Virus record (IMG/VR): IMGVR_UViG_3300036823_000389
Span: 1 to 64,000 of that record
DNA: 64,000 bases
Reading direction: 5' to 3' (one strand)
Source of the DNA: a virus
Position numbers and translations under genes: made by a program. Below are positions 1 through 8,755 of the stretch, one piece after another (the stretch's first letter is position 1; each line of letters begins with the position of its first letter). Under the pieces are notes generated by a model that worked only from the letters and a program-made list of their open reading frames with translations, did not search any database and was not told the DNA's origin.

Positions 1-789
1 TCAGCTCGTTCCCATCACACCCGCCAGATGCGCCGGCACGTCGCCGCTGTCGATGTGGGCGCCCGGCACGGCGAATTCCTGCGGAAAGGCCTTCTGCAAC
101 AGCGCGTCGATCGCCGCCGCGATGTCGTCCACCGCGCCCTTGGGATCGACGCCCAGCGCCGTCAGCCCGTCGCGCGATTTGGCGCCGATACTGCCGTCAA
201 GATCGCCGATCGTCTGGCCCAGCCGGATGAGGCCCGACTGGATGTAAGCGGACTTCACATCCTTGCCCAGTGCATCGACCGGCTGGCCGAGCGAGACGAT
301 GCCGCTCGCCGCCATCGCGGTGTACGGGCTCTTGAAATTGTCGCCCTTGCCGGCCTTGTAATAGTCGTAGACGAGCTGGTGGCTGCCGCGGCAATCGAAA
401 TGCCACGCCTCGTTCTTGGTGATGTCCGGCGCGTCGAGGATCGGGGTGAAGCCATGCTTCGCGGCGATCGGCCAGAACTTCGTCAGCCCCATCGCCTTGA
501 TGAACTCGAGGTCGAGATCGATGGCGCGGCCGGCTTCGTGCATGCTGCCGCCGGCGGGCGGGCTGTAGGCCGTCTTCTTCTTGTTGACGTAATCGAGATT
601 CGCCTGGTGCTGCATGTCGTAGGAGCGGAACATGTCGCTGAGTACGAGGTCGGAATGGATCGTCCGCAGCTCCGCCTTGAGCGCGAACGCCGCCGCGTAC
701 ATGTCGGGGGTGCATTTGGCGAGGCGCGGCGGCAGCGGCGCGTGCTTGTAGATCGAATCGATCGTGATCGGCAGCAAGGGCGAAAACAT
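1..789 (-). CDS. M15-family (VanY-like) peptidoglycan peptidase
   Basis: 262 residues; the stop codon is the first three bases of the window. It carries the M15 zinc-peptidase signature: SMHEAGRAIDLD (the SxHxxGxAxD motif) and, about 45 residues on, EAWHFD, which supplies the last metal-ligand histidine. The family cuts peptide cross-links in peptidoglycan (D,D- or L,D-carboxypeptidase or endopeptidase). The C-terminal 80 residues resemble a small helical wall-binding region. No signal peptide is evident, which fits a phage-type endolysin as well as a cytosolic enzyme. The start is the ATG after GGAGATT at 787-789; the reading frame stays open further upstream but lacks a better site. It is separated from the prophage by host-like genes, so its phage origin is unproven. 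Confidence 0.8.
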   Translation of the reverse strand: MFSPLLPITIDSIYKHAPLPPRLAKCTPDMYAAAFALKAELRTIHSDLVLSDMFRSYDMQHQANLDYVNKKKTAYSPPAGGSMHEAGRAIDLDLEFIKAMGLTKFWPIAAKHGFTPILDAPDITKNEAWHFDCRGSHQLVYDYYKAGKGDNFKSPYTAMAASGIVSLGQPVDALGKDVKSAYIQSGLIRLGQTIGDLDGSIGAKSRDGLTALGVDPKGAVDDIAAAIDALLQKAFPQEFAVPGAHIDSGDVPAHLAGVMGTS

Positions 790-894
790 TGTAATCTCCT
801 TCGGGCTCAAAATCGTGCGCCGCCGCGGCGGCAAAGACAGTGTTGTGCAAGTCCAGAATACAGTCACGCGAATATTGCAACGGTGTAACATAGC

Positions 895-1413
895 ATGCAG
901 ACTTGGACCACATTCTACGAAATGCTCGGCGGCGCCGCGGCGACTCTGCTGGGGCTTTTGTTCGTCTCGGTGTCGCTCAACGCCGAAGCGATCCTCGGAG
1001 CGGCGCACCAACATACCAAGCGCCTCGCGGAGCAGGCGTTCCAGAACTATCTGTGCGTCCTCCTGATCTCGTTGCTGGTGTGCTTTCCCGGCATGCGGCC
1101 GGCCAGCCTGGGTCAATCGGTGCTGTGGACGACGGGCATCTGGGCGTTCTGGGTGGTCTCGCGCATCTATCTGGTGCTGACGGGACCGGTCGCCGATGAA
1201 TCGCGCATCCGTTCCTTGCGCCGCTACATCACGACCTTCATCGGCTTCGGCGCCCTGATCTGCGGCGGCGTCATGCTGCTCCTGGGACAGGGCGACTACA
1301 CCGATTTCATCGGCATCGGCGCGATCCTGTTGCTGATCTCCGCCACCGTCGTATCGTGGGAATTGCTGATCCGCATCGCCGAGCGGCGCTATGCCCCGCG
1401 CCGGGACGAATGA
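895..1413 (+). CDS. Hypothetical integral membrane protein
   Basis: 172 residues with about four hydrophobic segments: AAATLLGLLFVSVSL near residue 15, CVLLISLLVCF near 53, IWAFWVVSRIYLVL near 82, and two at the C-terminus (FIGFGALICGGVMLLL, IGAILLLISATVVSW). No enzymatic motif is seen. The stop overlaps the ATG of the alkylsulfatase-like gene (ATGA at 1410-1413), so the two are translationally coupled. Function unknown. Confidence 0.75.
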   Translation: MQTWTTFYEMLGGAAATLLGLLFVSVSLNAEAILGAAHQHTKRLAEQAFQNYLCVLLISLLVCFPGMRPASLGQSVLWTTGIWAFWVVSRIYLVLTGPVADESRIRSLRRYITTFIGFGALICGGVMLLLGQGDYTDFIGIGAILLLISATVVSWELLIRIAERRYAPRRDE

Positions 1414-3290
1414 CACACCGGGAGACCACCGTGACCGCCATGGACGAAGCCCGCGCACTGGTCGCGGCCGACGACCGCCAGGATTTCGACTTCGCCGCCC
1501 GCGGCTTCATCGCGACGCGCAAGGACCCCGTCATCGCGCGCGCCGACGGCCGCGCCGCGTTCGATCTGTCGTCCTATGATTTCCTCAAAGGCCCGGCGCC
1601 GGCCACCGCCAACCCCAGCCTGTGGCGCCAGGCGCAGATCCTGACCCAGCACGGCCTCTTCAGGGTCGCCGAACGCATCTACCAGGTGCGCGGCTTCGAC
1701 GTCTCCACCATCTCGTTCATCGACGCCGGCAGCGGCTGGATCGTGGTCGATCCCCTGACCACGGTGGAGGTCGCGCGCGCCGCGTATGATCTCGTCACCG
1801 AGCATCTCGGCCGCAAGCCCGTCGCCGCGGTGATCTATTCGCACAGCCATGTCGACCATTATGGCGGCGTCGGCGGCGTCGCGACCGCGGCGGAGGCCGC
1901 GTCCGGCGCCATCACGGTGATCGCGCCCGAGGGCTTTCTCGAGCACGCGGTATCGGAGAACATCATCGCCGGCCCCGCGATGTCGCGCCGCGCCCGCTTC
2001 CAGTTCGGGCTCACGCTGCCGCGCGGCGCCCAGGGCGAGATGACCTCCGGCCTCGGCCCCTGCCCTTCGCTCGGCTCGCTGTCGCTGATCGCGCCGAACC
2101 TGCTGATCACGCAGACCGGCCAGGAGGTCACCATCGGCGACGTGACCATGGTGTTCCAGCTGACGCCCGGCACCGAGGCGCCGGCGGAGATGAACTTCTA
2201 CCTGCCGCAATTCCGCGCCGTGTTCATGGCGGAGAACGCCAACCTCACCATGCATAACCTGTTGCCGGCGCGCGGCGCGCTGGTGCGCGACGCCAAGGCG
2301 TGGGCCGACTACCTCACCGAGGCGATCCGCCTGTTCGGGGCCAAGAGCGACGTGATGTTCGCGGCGCACGGCATCCCGCGCTTCGGCCAGGCTGAGATCG
2401 TGCGCTTCCTCGCCAATCATCGCGACGCCTACAAATTCCTCCACGACCAGACCGTGCGGCTGATGAATGCCGGCTTCACCGGGCCGGAGATCGCCGAGGT
2501 GCTGAAGCTGCCCGACATCCTGTCGAAGCAATGGTTCAACCGCGGCTATTACGGCACGATGAGCCACAATTCGAAGGCCGTGTATCAGCGCTATATGGGC
2601 TGGTACGACGCGAACCCCGCCAACCTCAACCCGCTGCCCCCCGAGCCCGCCGCCAAGCGCTATGTCGAAGCCATGGGCGGCGCCGATGCGGTGCTGGCGC
2701 TGGCCGAGAAAGCGGTGCGCGGGGGCGAGCCACGCTGGGCCGCGACCCTCCTCAACCATCTCGTCTTCGCCGACGAGCACAACAAGCCGGCGCGCGAGGC
2801 GCTCGCCAAGGTCTACGCCCAGCTCGCCTTCGAGTCCGAGGCCGGCACCTGGCGCAACATCTATCTCACCGGCGCGCAGGAACTGACCACCGGCGTGGTC
2901 AAGCTGCCGCCCGCCGGCCTCAGCCCCGACGTGCTCTCGGCCACGACGACACCGATGCTGCTCGACTTCGCCGCCGTGCGCGTCAATCCGGAGAAGGCGG
3001 CCGCCGCGGCGTTCAAGATCAATATCGAGCTTACCGATCGCGGCGAGACGCATCTCGTCACGGTGGAGAACGGCGTGCTGATCCACGAAGCCGGAATTTC
3101 CGATCGGGAGGCCGGCGCCACCGTGCGCCTCGCGCGCCCGGCGCTGCTGATGACCCTGTTCGCCGGCGTGCCGGCGGCGGGCCTAGTGTCATCGGGTGCG
3201 ATCGCGATCACCGGCGATGCTGCGCTCTACGACGCGCTGGTCAGCCTGATAGATCCGATCGTGCCGAACTTCCCGGTGGTGACGCCGTAG
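1410..3290 (+). CDS. Alkyl sulfatase, SDS-hydrolase type (metallo-beta-lactamase fold)
   Basis: 626 residues, close to the usual length of SdsA/YjcS-type alkylsulfatases. Domain order is a metallo-beta-lactamase domain with the zinc motif HSHVDHYGG near residue 145, a helical dimerisation domain (about 390-500) and a C-terminal SCP2-like lipid-binding domain. The family hydrolyses primary alkyl sulfates such as SDS to alcohol plus sulfate. There is no obvious export signal, whereas several relatives are periplasmic. The ATG at 1410 is chosen because it overlaps the preceding stop codon; a second in-frame ATG lies at 1440. Probably a host gene outside the prophage. Confidence 0.88.
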   Translation: MTHRETTVTAMDEARALVAADDRQDFDFAARGFIATRKDPVIARADGRAAFDLSSYDFLKGPAPATANPSLWRQAQILTQHGLFRVAERIYQVRGFDVSTISFIDAGSGWIVVDPLTTVEVARAAYDLVTEHLGRKPVAAVIYSHSHVDHYGGVGGVATAAEAASGAITVIAPEGFLEHAVSENIIAGPAMSRRARFQFGLTLPRGAQGEMTSGLGPCPSLGSLSLIAPNLLITQTGQEVTIGDVTMVFQLTPGTEAPAEMNFYLPQFRAVFMAENANLTMHNLLPARGALVRDAKAWADYLTEAIRLFGAKSDVMFAAHGIPRFGQAEIVRFLANHRDAYKFLHDQTVRLMNAGFTGPEIAEVLKLPDILSKQWFNRGYYGTMSHNSKAVYQRYMGWYDANPANLNPLPPEPAAKRYVEAMGGADAVLALAEKAVRGGEPRWAATLLNHLVFADEHNKPAREALAKVYAQLAFESEAGTWRNIYLTGAQELTTGVVKLPPAGLSPDVLSATTTPMLLDFAAVRVNPEKAAAAAFKINIELTDRGETHLVTVENGVLIHEAGISDREAGATVRLARPALLMTLFAGVPAAGLVSSGAIAITGDAALYDALVSLIDPIVPNFPVVTP

Positions 3291-3292
3291 CG

Positions 3293-3511
3293 TCAGACGC
3301 ACGCGGTCAGCAACACCGTCGCGGCGAGCGCCACGGCGCCGTAAGCGCCGATCTCGCTCCAGCTGCGCAACGGCTTGAGGCGGCGCTCCCACGGCGCGTC
3401 GCGCGAGTTCAACGATTGCGTGCGGGGAAAATGAAAATCGGCATGCCGGTAATCGGCATGCGCGCTGATGACGCGCGAGGGGCAAGCATTGGCGATTCCA
3501 ACAGCAGACAT
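3293..3511 (-). CDS. Small hypothetical protein with C-terminal hydrophobic segment
   Basis: 72 residues, convergent with the alkylsulfatase gene. The only notable part is the C-terminal YGAVALAATVLLTACV, preceded by a basic stretch. It could be a tail-anchored peptide, but there is no good ribosome-binding site and no recognised family. It may be non-coding. Confidence 0.25.
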   Translation of the reverse strand: MSAVGIANACPSRVISAHADYRHADFHFPRTQSLNSRDAPWERRLKPLRSWSEIGAYGAVALAATVLLTACV

Positions 3512-4603
3512 GGCGGCATTCCCAAACTTGGCCCCTCCTTGGTTGCAGAACGCCGGCCCCGATGGCCGGTTCCAAAATCCGGAAGATCGCGTCACGCCGT
3601 GTCATCCGAGTCACATCCCTTGCGGCCCAGGACAAAAAAAGAGCGGCTCGCGCCACTCTGCTTCGACGATAGGGAAGATTTGGATGGTAGGCCGGGAGGG
3701 GCTTATCTTTTATAGATATTTCAATGAGTTAGGAAGACTGGGAGCAAATCTCGGTGCCATTGTTTCATAAGGCTTATTTCGAAGAATGCTCCCACACCGC
3801 ATGATGGCAACAGGCGTGACCCAGCCGCGTAACATCGCCGTCGGTTTGATCGGTCATGGTGGGTCTCCTTGAGGGGCGGGCCGGCGGATGGGCGTTTTTC
3901 GGGGATATCGGCGACGGCTTGAGGCGGTGGACAATCTAGGGCAAAAGTCGCCCCCCCCCCCGCCCGCGAGGGATGGAATGGAGCTGTGGCCGAGAGGCTG
4001 AAGGCGGCGGCTTGCTAATTCGCCAGCGCCAAGCATTTCTACGGTTTTTCTGACAACATTACCCGATTGTTGGCCTTTTCTTTGCCGTTTGTCAGAATAG
4101 CGGCTCGACTATTCTTTGGCTGTTCGCTCGGCTTAAATCAAGCACAGGTTACCGGTGTCGGGCGGCAGACGAAGCGCGTAGACCTCTTGGCAAAACGCGC
4201 GAATACGGCGACAGTCGTTTCATGCCACCAGAGGTTCTCGTGGTTAACCCACTTCCGCCGCTCCGCGTCGCCGCCGCCTCTGCCGAAATCGCGCTGATTT
4301 CTGTGGCCAGATGGGCGTTTGCCGATTGCCGCGCGCGGCGCTCCGCGCCTAAGCTCTGCCGACATCTCATCCATGTCAGGGCTTCTGGGGACTGCGTCGC
4401 GGGGCGGGATGGGCGTGGATACGGATGCCAGTACCGCGCGTATTATGGGGGGAGACGAACATGATCACGCTTTTCGGGCGCGGCGGCGGCCGTCGCGGTA
4501 GTTGGGCTTCGCCCCGCTGCTTCGGAGCCATGAGTTCGGTTGTTGACCGTTATTCGACAGCGGCCTTGAACCCGTCCACTTCCTCCACTACATCCCCTCA
4601 CCC
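3512..4603. other. Gene-poor region, about 1.1 kb
   Basis: No convincing gene is visible. It includes an AT-rich stretch (about 3690-3790), a run of 11 cytosines at 3951-3961, and the tRNA-Ser-like fragment at 3980-4024. Short open frames at 4067-4607 look like chance frames in GC-rich DNA. The position between host-like and phage-like genes makes it a candidate for an old integration boundary. Confidence 0.5.
3980..4024 (+). pseudogene. tRNA-Ser(GCU)-like 5' fragment
   Basis: The stretch reads like the 5' half of a tRNA-Ser: GTGGCCGAGAGGCTGAAGGC matches the usual D-arm region, followed by TTGCTAA with a GCT anticodon. The anticodon stem pairs imperfectly, and no T-arm (GGTTCGAATCC-like) or long variable arm follows. 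It is therefore at best a tRNA remnant, not a functional gene. Confidence 0.3.
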
Positions 4604-5161
4604 ATGAGCCAGCCAATTACCCGCGCCGTCGTCGTCAACCCCGAGCTCGTCGAGTATCGGGCTCTTGTCGCGCGCATGATGCAGGAGGCCCTTCGGGACC
4701 GCCAGCGCCGTGTGCTGCTGAACAAAGGCACCGATCACGCCAAGGTCGTGATCGACAACATGCTTGAGAATGCGCGCGGCGACGTCTCAGTCTTCGCGCG
4801 CAAACTTACGATCTCTGTCTTCGACCCACAGGTCATCCGCACCCTTTTGGAGCGGCTTCCGAGCGCGAATGTGCGCGTAGTGGTCAGCGAAGCCGACGCA
4901 CTCTCTGCGCCCGATTCGGCGCTGTCGCAGCTCGGTGATGTGATCGCGACCGGCCGCATCAAAGTCGCGACCAATCTAGCCGCGCACGAGAGCAACAACG
5001 TCTGCGTCGTGGACAAGCTATTCACACGGCTCGAGAAGAACCCCGTGACCCGCGAGGCGACCGTGGTTTTTGGCGATCCAGACTATGCCCAAAGCGCCCT
5101 GAACTACTTCGAGCGCATTTGGACTCCGGCGACAAAACACCAACCGGAGCCCCGGGCGTAG
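4604..5161 (+). CDS. Unknown soluble protein, first gene of a two-gene unit
   Basis: 185 residues. Alternating strands and helices (RRVLLNKGTDHAKVVIDNML, ISVFDPQVIRTLLERL, NVRVVVSEAD, VFGDPDYAQSALNYFERIW) are reminiscent of stand-alone phospholipase-D-like or NYN-like domains, but no HKD motif is present. Base composition is lower in GC than its neighbours. The next gene, 79 bp downstream, encodes a membrane protein, so the two are probably co-transcribed. No strong ribosome-binding site precedes the ATG. Function unknown. Confidence 0.65.
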   Translation: MSQPITRAVVVNPELVEYRALVARMMQEALRDRQRRVLLNKGTDHAKVVIDNMLENARGDVSVFARKLTISVFDPQVIRTLLERLPSANVRVVVSEADALSAPDSALSQLGDVIATGRIKVATNLAAHESNNVCVVDKLFTRLEKNPVTREATVVFGDPDYAQSALNYFERIWTPATKHQPEPRA

Positions 5162-5240
5162 TTTCTCCATACCTGTAAGCGCGCCGTGCCGATGAGTTTG
5201 CGGCGCGCCCTTCCCGACTAGCCAATTCGCGAAAACGGTG

Positions 5241-6137
5241 ATGGTAAAAGAAACCCGCAACTGGGTCACACGATCGTTTGTGCTTATCGCCTTGATGGCG
5301 ATAGCTGGTGGAATTGCGTCGATTCAGCCACTGAAAGGTGGCGGACCATTTATTCCGATGGACGAGCTACTCGCGGTAGTGATCGCGGTGACCGGCGTGA
5401 CGGTCCCGCTGATCATCGTCTATCGCGCGAGCATGTTGACCGAAATTCGCAACACTGTTGCGACGGCCATTGAATCTTTTTTCTCATCGAAAGGCATGGC
5501 GGTTGACGACTTTATGGAAGCCTACACGCAGGCCTTGGGCGACCTCCAGGAACAGCAACGCCCTGCGAACGGCGTCATGGCACATGACGTTCCCCCGGTT
5601 CTGCAACCCGAACCCATCCTGATCGCGTTGGGCCGCGCGTACCGCGCCCGTGACCGCTACGACCATATCAATCATGTGTTCATGCCCTTCCCGGAAGCAC
5701 CCCGAACTTGGCTGATCGGTAGCGACAAAACGGTCAACAGGCATTTTGTTCGAATCTATGATGAGCAGGAAGATCGGCCTGTATCGGTCTGGCTGTTGTG
5801 GGTGCTGTCGGCTTTGGTCCTCATCTGTTTCAGCGATCTGTATGCGATGCATCTGGGATTCTTGGAGCAATACAAGGCTTGGGGATGGCAATCCGCCGAC
5901 CGTTGGCTCGTCATCTACACCTTCGTAGTGAATTTACTGACTTACGTCGTGCTGGGCTGGTTCGTGACGCGTCGCGCCTTTTTCGAAGCGAAGATCGAGG
6001 AAGAGGTTTGGCGCCTTTGCCCGGAGACGCTGAAGGAGGTCAAAGCGTCGCGGCAACGCCGAGAGTCCCAGGCAGACGTTGATCAAAAACAGCTTGAGCC
6101 GCAACTCCCTGTTCCGAACGGAACCCCGAAGCAGTGA
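5241..6137 (+). CDS. Unknown membrane protein, second gene of the pair
   Basis: 298 residues with four hydrophobic segments: two near the N-terminus (FVLIALMAIAGGIASI; ELLAVVIAVTGVTVPLIIVY) and two after residue 175 (VWLLWVLSALVLICF; WLVIYTFVVNLLTYVVLGW). They flank a cytosolic domain of about 110 residues, and the C-terminal tail is charged. A GTG sits directly in front of the ATG used here. Lower GC than the flanks suggests transfer. The pairing with a soluble partner resembles two-gene effector systems, but no family was recognised. Confidence 0.7.
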   Translation: MVKETRNWVTRSFVLIALMAIAGGIASIQPLKGGGPFIPMDELLAVVIAVTGVTVPLIIVYRASMLTEIRNTVATAIESFFSSKGMAVDDFMEAYTQALGDLQEQQRPANGVMAHDVPPVLQPEPILIALGRAYRARDRYDHINHVFMPFPEAPRTWLIGSDKTVNRHFVRIYDEQEDRPVSVWLLWVLSALVLICFSDLYAMHLGFLEQYKAWGWQSADRWLVIYTFVVNLLTYVVLGWFVTRRAFFEAKIEEEVWRLCPETLKEVKASRQRRESQADVDQKQLEPQLPVPNGTPKQ

Positions 6138-6161
6138 GAATATCTCGCGTGGCGGAGCGGA

Positions 6162-6425
6162 TTATTGGCGTCGCGCTTTCGTCGATGGCAGAATTCGCGG
6201 CCCATACCGGTCCTCGATATCCGCCAGCGCGTCCCGCGCCGCGATCGCGCGGTTCATCGCCGCCACGCGCGCGATGTCTTCCGGGTACAGGATCAGGTGG
6301 ACGTTGGGGGGCTGGGTGAAGCTCATACAACCATGGCCGGCCGGAGCTTCGAAGGCGCGCGGAACGGCCGCCGGCGGCGGCGGGCCGAGCAGCGCCTCGG
6401 CGTAGCGCGTGAACGGCGCCTTCAT
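6162..6425 (-). CDS. Small hypothetical phage-type protein
   Basis: 87 residues, proline-rich N-terminus then a helical part (EDIARVAAMNRAIAARDALADIEDRY). The start overlaps the upstream gene's stop as ATGA, so it is the last gene of a three-gene leftward unit (7368 to 6162). No known domain. Confidence 0.6.
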   Translation of the reverse strand: MKAPFTRYAEALLGPPPPAAVPRAFEAPAGHGCMSFTQPPNVHLILYPEDIARVAAMNRAIAARDALADIEDRYGPRILPSTKARRQ

Positions 6426-6928
6426 TCCACGACTTTGAGATCGCGGACGCTGTCGCGCATCAGGCGCGTGTGTTCGCGCAGCCAGTAGCGATCGCGGCCT
6501 GGGCGAAGTGTCTTGAGCTTCATGTCGAACGCGATATGCGCGAGGTCGAGATCGCGGGTCAGTGTGCGTGTCTCGAAGACGTCTCCTGCGGGATCGATGG
6601 ATTCAATCTGGAAGATGAACTCCGAACGCGGTGGTTCGATATAGCTGGCCGGCACGTCCGACATCGGCCTGTCCTGGTTGACCCAGTCGCGCGGCGTCGG
6701 CGCGTACCAAGGGAAGATCACCCAGAGCTTCTCGCGGCAGCGCCGACATTCGCGCTTGCCGATCAGCCGGCCGAACGAGATCGCGCCGAACACGCCGAGC
6801 GCGGTGCGCGCATCAGCCTCGAAAGATCTTGAGCAGGTCCAGCACCACAGGATAACGCGCTCGTCGCGTCCGGCAGCGTCGGCAAGATCGGTGGATGGTC
6901 GCAAGACGGGAAGGCGCGCGACGGACAT
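6422..6928 (-). CDS. Zinc-ribbon hypothetical protein
   Basis: 168 residues from the ATG at 6926-6928. An N-terminal CWTC and a CRRCREK pair, about 32 residues apart, form a plausible four-cysteine zinc ribbon. The rest is charged and soluble. It overlaps the next gene by four bases. The open frame extends further upstream, but the extension resembles a shadow of the neighbouring gene. Role unknown. Confidence 0.65.
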   Translation of the reverse strand: MSVARLPVLRPSTDLADAAGRDERVILWCWTCSRSFEADARTALGVFGAISFGRLIGKRECRRCREKLWVIFPWYAPTPRDWVNQDRPMSDVPASYIEPPRSEFIFQIESIDPAGDVFETRTLTRDLDLAHIAFDMKLKTLRPGRDRYWLREHTRLMRDSVRDLKVVE

Positions 6929-6948
6929 GGGACACCCACGGCGTGTGA

Positions 6949-7368
6949 TTATGCCGCGCGAGCGCTGAGCATCTCGGCGATTTCCCGAGCCGCGCGCGAC
7001 TGCTTTTCTGTGACTCTCAGCTTCAACGCCGCCGGCGACGGCACGCTTGCATCGTGCTCGACGATCGATAAGCCATGCCACACCTGCTCCCCCGCTTTGC
7101 GCATGATATCCGCCCGCGCAACCTCGTCATCTGGGTTGGCTGAGCGGAAGCAATCCCTGCCGACGTAGTCGATAGGCAAATGCTGGCGCGGCTCATCTGC
7201 AAGGATGTGCAGGTCCATGATGCCATCCGGGGCGCGCGCGAACCGATAGTGGGTCACCGTCCGCGCCATCAGCATCGCAAAGGCTTCCGGCAGCGAGAGC
7301 CGGAAACCGACGATTTCGATCTCGCTTGGCGCGGCGGGAATCCCATAATTGCAGACGGCGTAGGGCAT
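6949..7368 (-). CDS. Hypothetical protein
   Basis: 139 residues, first gene of the leftward trio. Acidic middle region (DLHILADEPRQHLPIDYVGRD) and a basic helical C-terminus. No recognised domain or signal. The genes from here to 6162 look phage-like in size and packing and may mark the late end of the prophage. Confidence 0.55.
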   Translation of the reverse strand: MPYAVCNYGIPAAPSEIEIVGFRLSLPEAFAMLMARTVTHYRFARAPDGIMDLHILADEPRQHLPIDYVGRDCFRSANPDDEVARADIMRKAGEQVWHGLSIVEHDASVPSPAALKLRVTEKQSRAAREIAEMLSARAA

Positions 7369-7459
7369 GGCGTCCTCATTTCACTGTGAGAACATTAGAA
7401 GAACAAATCCGGAGACGAGTCTAGAGGGGAGCCAAGTTCCGTGCCGGACGTTGACGGAC

Positions 7460-7657
7460 ATGACCCGGTCCGACGCGCCCCGAAAACCAGCCAAACCCTT
7501 GAAAAAGGTGGTGCCGATGCCCGCTTACGATATCGTGTGGAACGACGACCGTGGCCGCTTCGAGGTGATGGTGGCGGGCCAGATGGTCGGCTTTCATCGT
7601 CTCCGCGGCGGTGCGGAGGCGCTCGGTGCACGTGTCGTGGCCAAGCCGACCCGCTAA
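7460..7657 (+). CDS. Small basic hypothetical protein
   Basis: 65 residues. The conserved-looking part is the last 46 residues, starting MPAYDIVWNDDRGRFEVMVAG (internal ATG at 7517), which may be the true start. It ends 32 bp before the SRAP gene and is probably co-transcribed with it. Function unknown. Confidence 0.5.
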   Translation: MTRSDAPRKPAKPLKKVVPMPAYDIVWNDDRGRFEVMVAGQMVGFHRLRGGAEALGARVVAKPTR

Positions 7658-7689
7658 GATGCCTACCTTGCAACCCATCGGAGCTTGCC

Positions 7690-8394
7690 ATGTGCCGCGA
7701 CTATGAACGCGAACGCGCCTGGCGCGAGCATCAGAAGCTGCTGGAGCAAGAGTACCAGCGCCGCCAGCGCCAGCAGCTCAAGATCGTGTCGCCGGCAGCC
7801 GAGCCGAATACCTATCAGGCCTCGGACACCGCCCCGACCGATCCCGCGCCGATCATCCGCGCAGCCGAGAGCGGCTATGGCTGCGAGCTGGCCACCGCGC
7901 GCTGGTGGTTCGTGCCGGACACCTATCGCGGCACGCTCGACGACTTCCGCAAGAAGGAGAAGCTCAGCACCTTCAACGCGCGGAGCGACCGCATCGCCAA
8001 GTCACCCACCTTCCGCAAGGCCTTCGTCTCCGGCCGCTGTCTCGTACCGGCGTCTGGCTGGTACGAATGGACAGAGCCGCCGGGCTGGAAAAAGGGCACA
8101 CCCAAAACCAAATGGCGCTTCACGATAGGAGACCACGAGCCGATTTTCCTCGCGGGCATCTGCAGCCATATCCAGAACGGCGGCGATCCGACCTTCACCT
8201 TCGCATTGGTGACGCACGCGGCTGGCGCCGGCGTCGACGCGTATCATGATCGTGCGCCTTTCGTGCTGCCACCCGAGACATGGGCCGATTGGCTTGATCC
8301 AGGCTACGACGCGCCGCTCGATCTCATACCGGAAGCGAGCGCGCCCGATGCATACCGGGTCGAATACGTCAGTGGGACAGGGCCGGCGGACTAA
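7690..8394 (+). CDS. SRAP-domain protein (HMCES/YedK family)
   Basis: 234 residues. The initiator Met is followed directly by Cys2, the residue that in this family becomes N-terminal and forms a thiazolidine crosslink with abasic sites in single-stranded DNA. The other active-site elements are present: FNARSD, then GWYEW with the catalytic Glu, and YHDRAPFVLP in the position of the family's H-x-R-M-P. The N-terminal insertion (residues 5-60) is longer and more glutamine-rich than in YedK. SRAP genes are common in phages of Alphaproteobacteria. It is followed by palindrome A and a bidirectional terminator. Confidence 0.9.
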   Translation: MCRDYERERAWREHQKLLEQEYQRRQRQQLKIVSPAAEPNTYQASDTAPTDPAPIIRAAESGYGCELATARWWFVPDTYRGTLDDFRKKEKLSTFNARSDRIAKSPTFRKAFVSGRCLVPASGWYEWTEPPGWKKGTPKTKWRFTIGDHEPIFLAGICSHIQNGGDPTFTFALVTHAAGAGVDAYHDRAPFVLPPETWADWLDPGYDAPLDLIPEASAPDAYRVEYVSGTGPAD

Positions 8395-8414
8395 CTCCGC
8401 CAATTGGCGGAGTT
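8393..8414. repeat. Palindromic element, copy A
   Basis: A perfect 22-bp palindrome with core CCGCCAATTGGCGG, followed by TTTC. It lies immediately after the SRAP stop codon. The same core with the same GTTTC flank recurs at 33308, 34584 and 44310, where it falls inside genes. Confidence 0.85.
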
Positions 8415-8425
8415 TCAGAAACGGA

Positions 8426-8457
8426 AAAGGCCCGGCGGCTTGCGCCACCGGGCCTTT
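8426..8457. terminator. Bidirectional terminator hairpin
   Basis: AAAGGCCCGG-c-GGC, loop TTGC, GCC-a-CCGGGCCTTT: a 13-pair stem with one mismatch, with A-tract and T-tract ends in both directions. It sits between the convergent SRAP gene and the leftward gene ending at 8479. Confidence 0.8.
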
Positions 8458-8478
8458 CCAAGTTGACGTGAAGATCGT

Positions 8479-8709
8479 CTAGCCGCCGCGCAACTCCGGC
8501 CAGTCGTTGGTGTCGCCCTCGTTTGCACGGAGCAGAACTCCGGTGTTGATGGCGCTCAGCGTCTCCTTGGCGTCGTCGGGCCGGCGACCATAAGCGCTCT
8601 GCAGCGAGACGTTGCAGAAGTCTTCCGAGCCATTGGAAAGCTGGGTGATGACGGCGGGGATCAGAACTTTGTCGCCGACCTTGAGCGGCCGGCTTTTGGC
8701 GTCATGCAT
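8479..8709 (-). CDS. Small hypothetical phage protein
   Basis: 76 residues from an ATG preceded by AAGGAG. The N-terminal part (LKVGDKVLIPAVITQLSNG) looks like a small beta-barrel (SH3- or KOW-like). It is the last gene of the lysis-type cluster. Function unknown. Confidence 0.65.
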   Translation of the reverse strand: MHDAKSRPLKVGDKVLIPAVITQLSNGSEDFCNVSLQSAYGRRPDDAKETLSAINTGVLLRANEGDTNDWPELRGG

Positions 8710-8755
8710 TGTAGAACTCCTTAGAGGATATGCCGGAATACGCCGGCTCGCTGAA

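Noticed and set aside
3951-3961. Run of 11 cytosines
   Set aside because: Not inside a gene and may be an assembly or sequencing artefact; no phase-variation context is visible.
4222-4607. Short plus and minus open frames upstream of 4604
   Set aside because: No ribosome-binding sites, mutually overlapping, and low-complexity composition typical of chance frames in GC-rich DNA.
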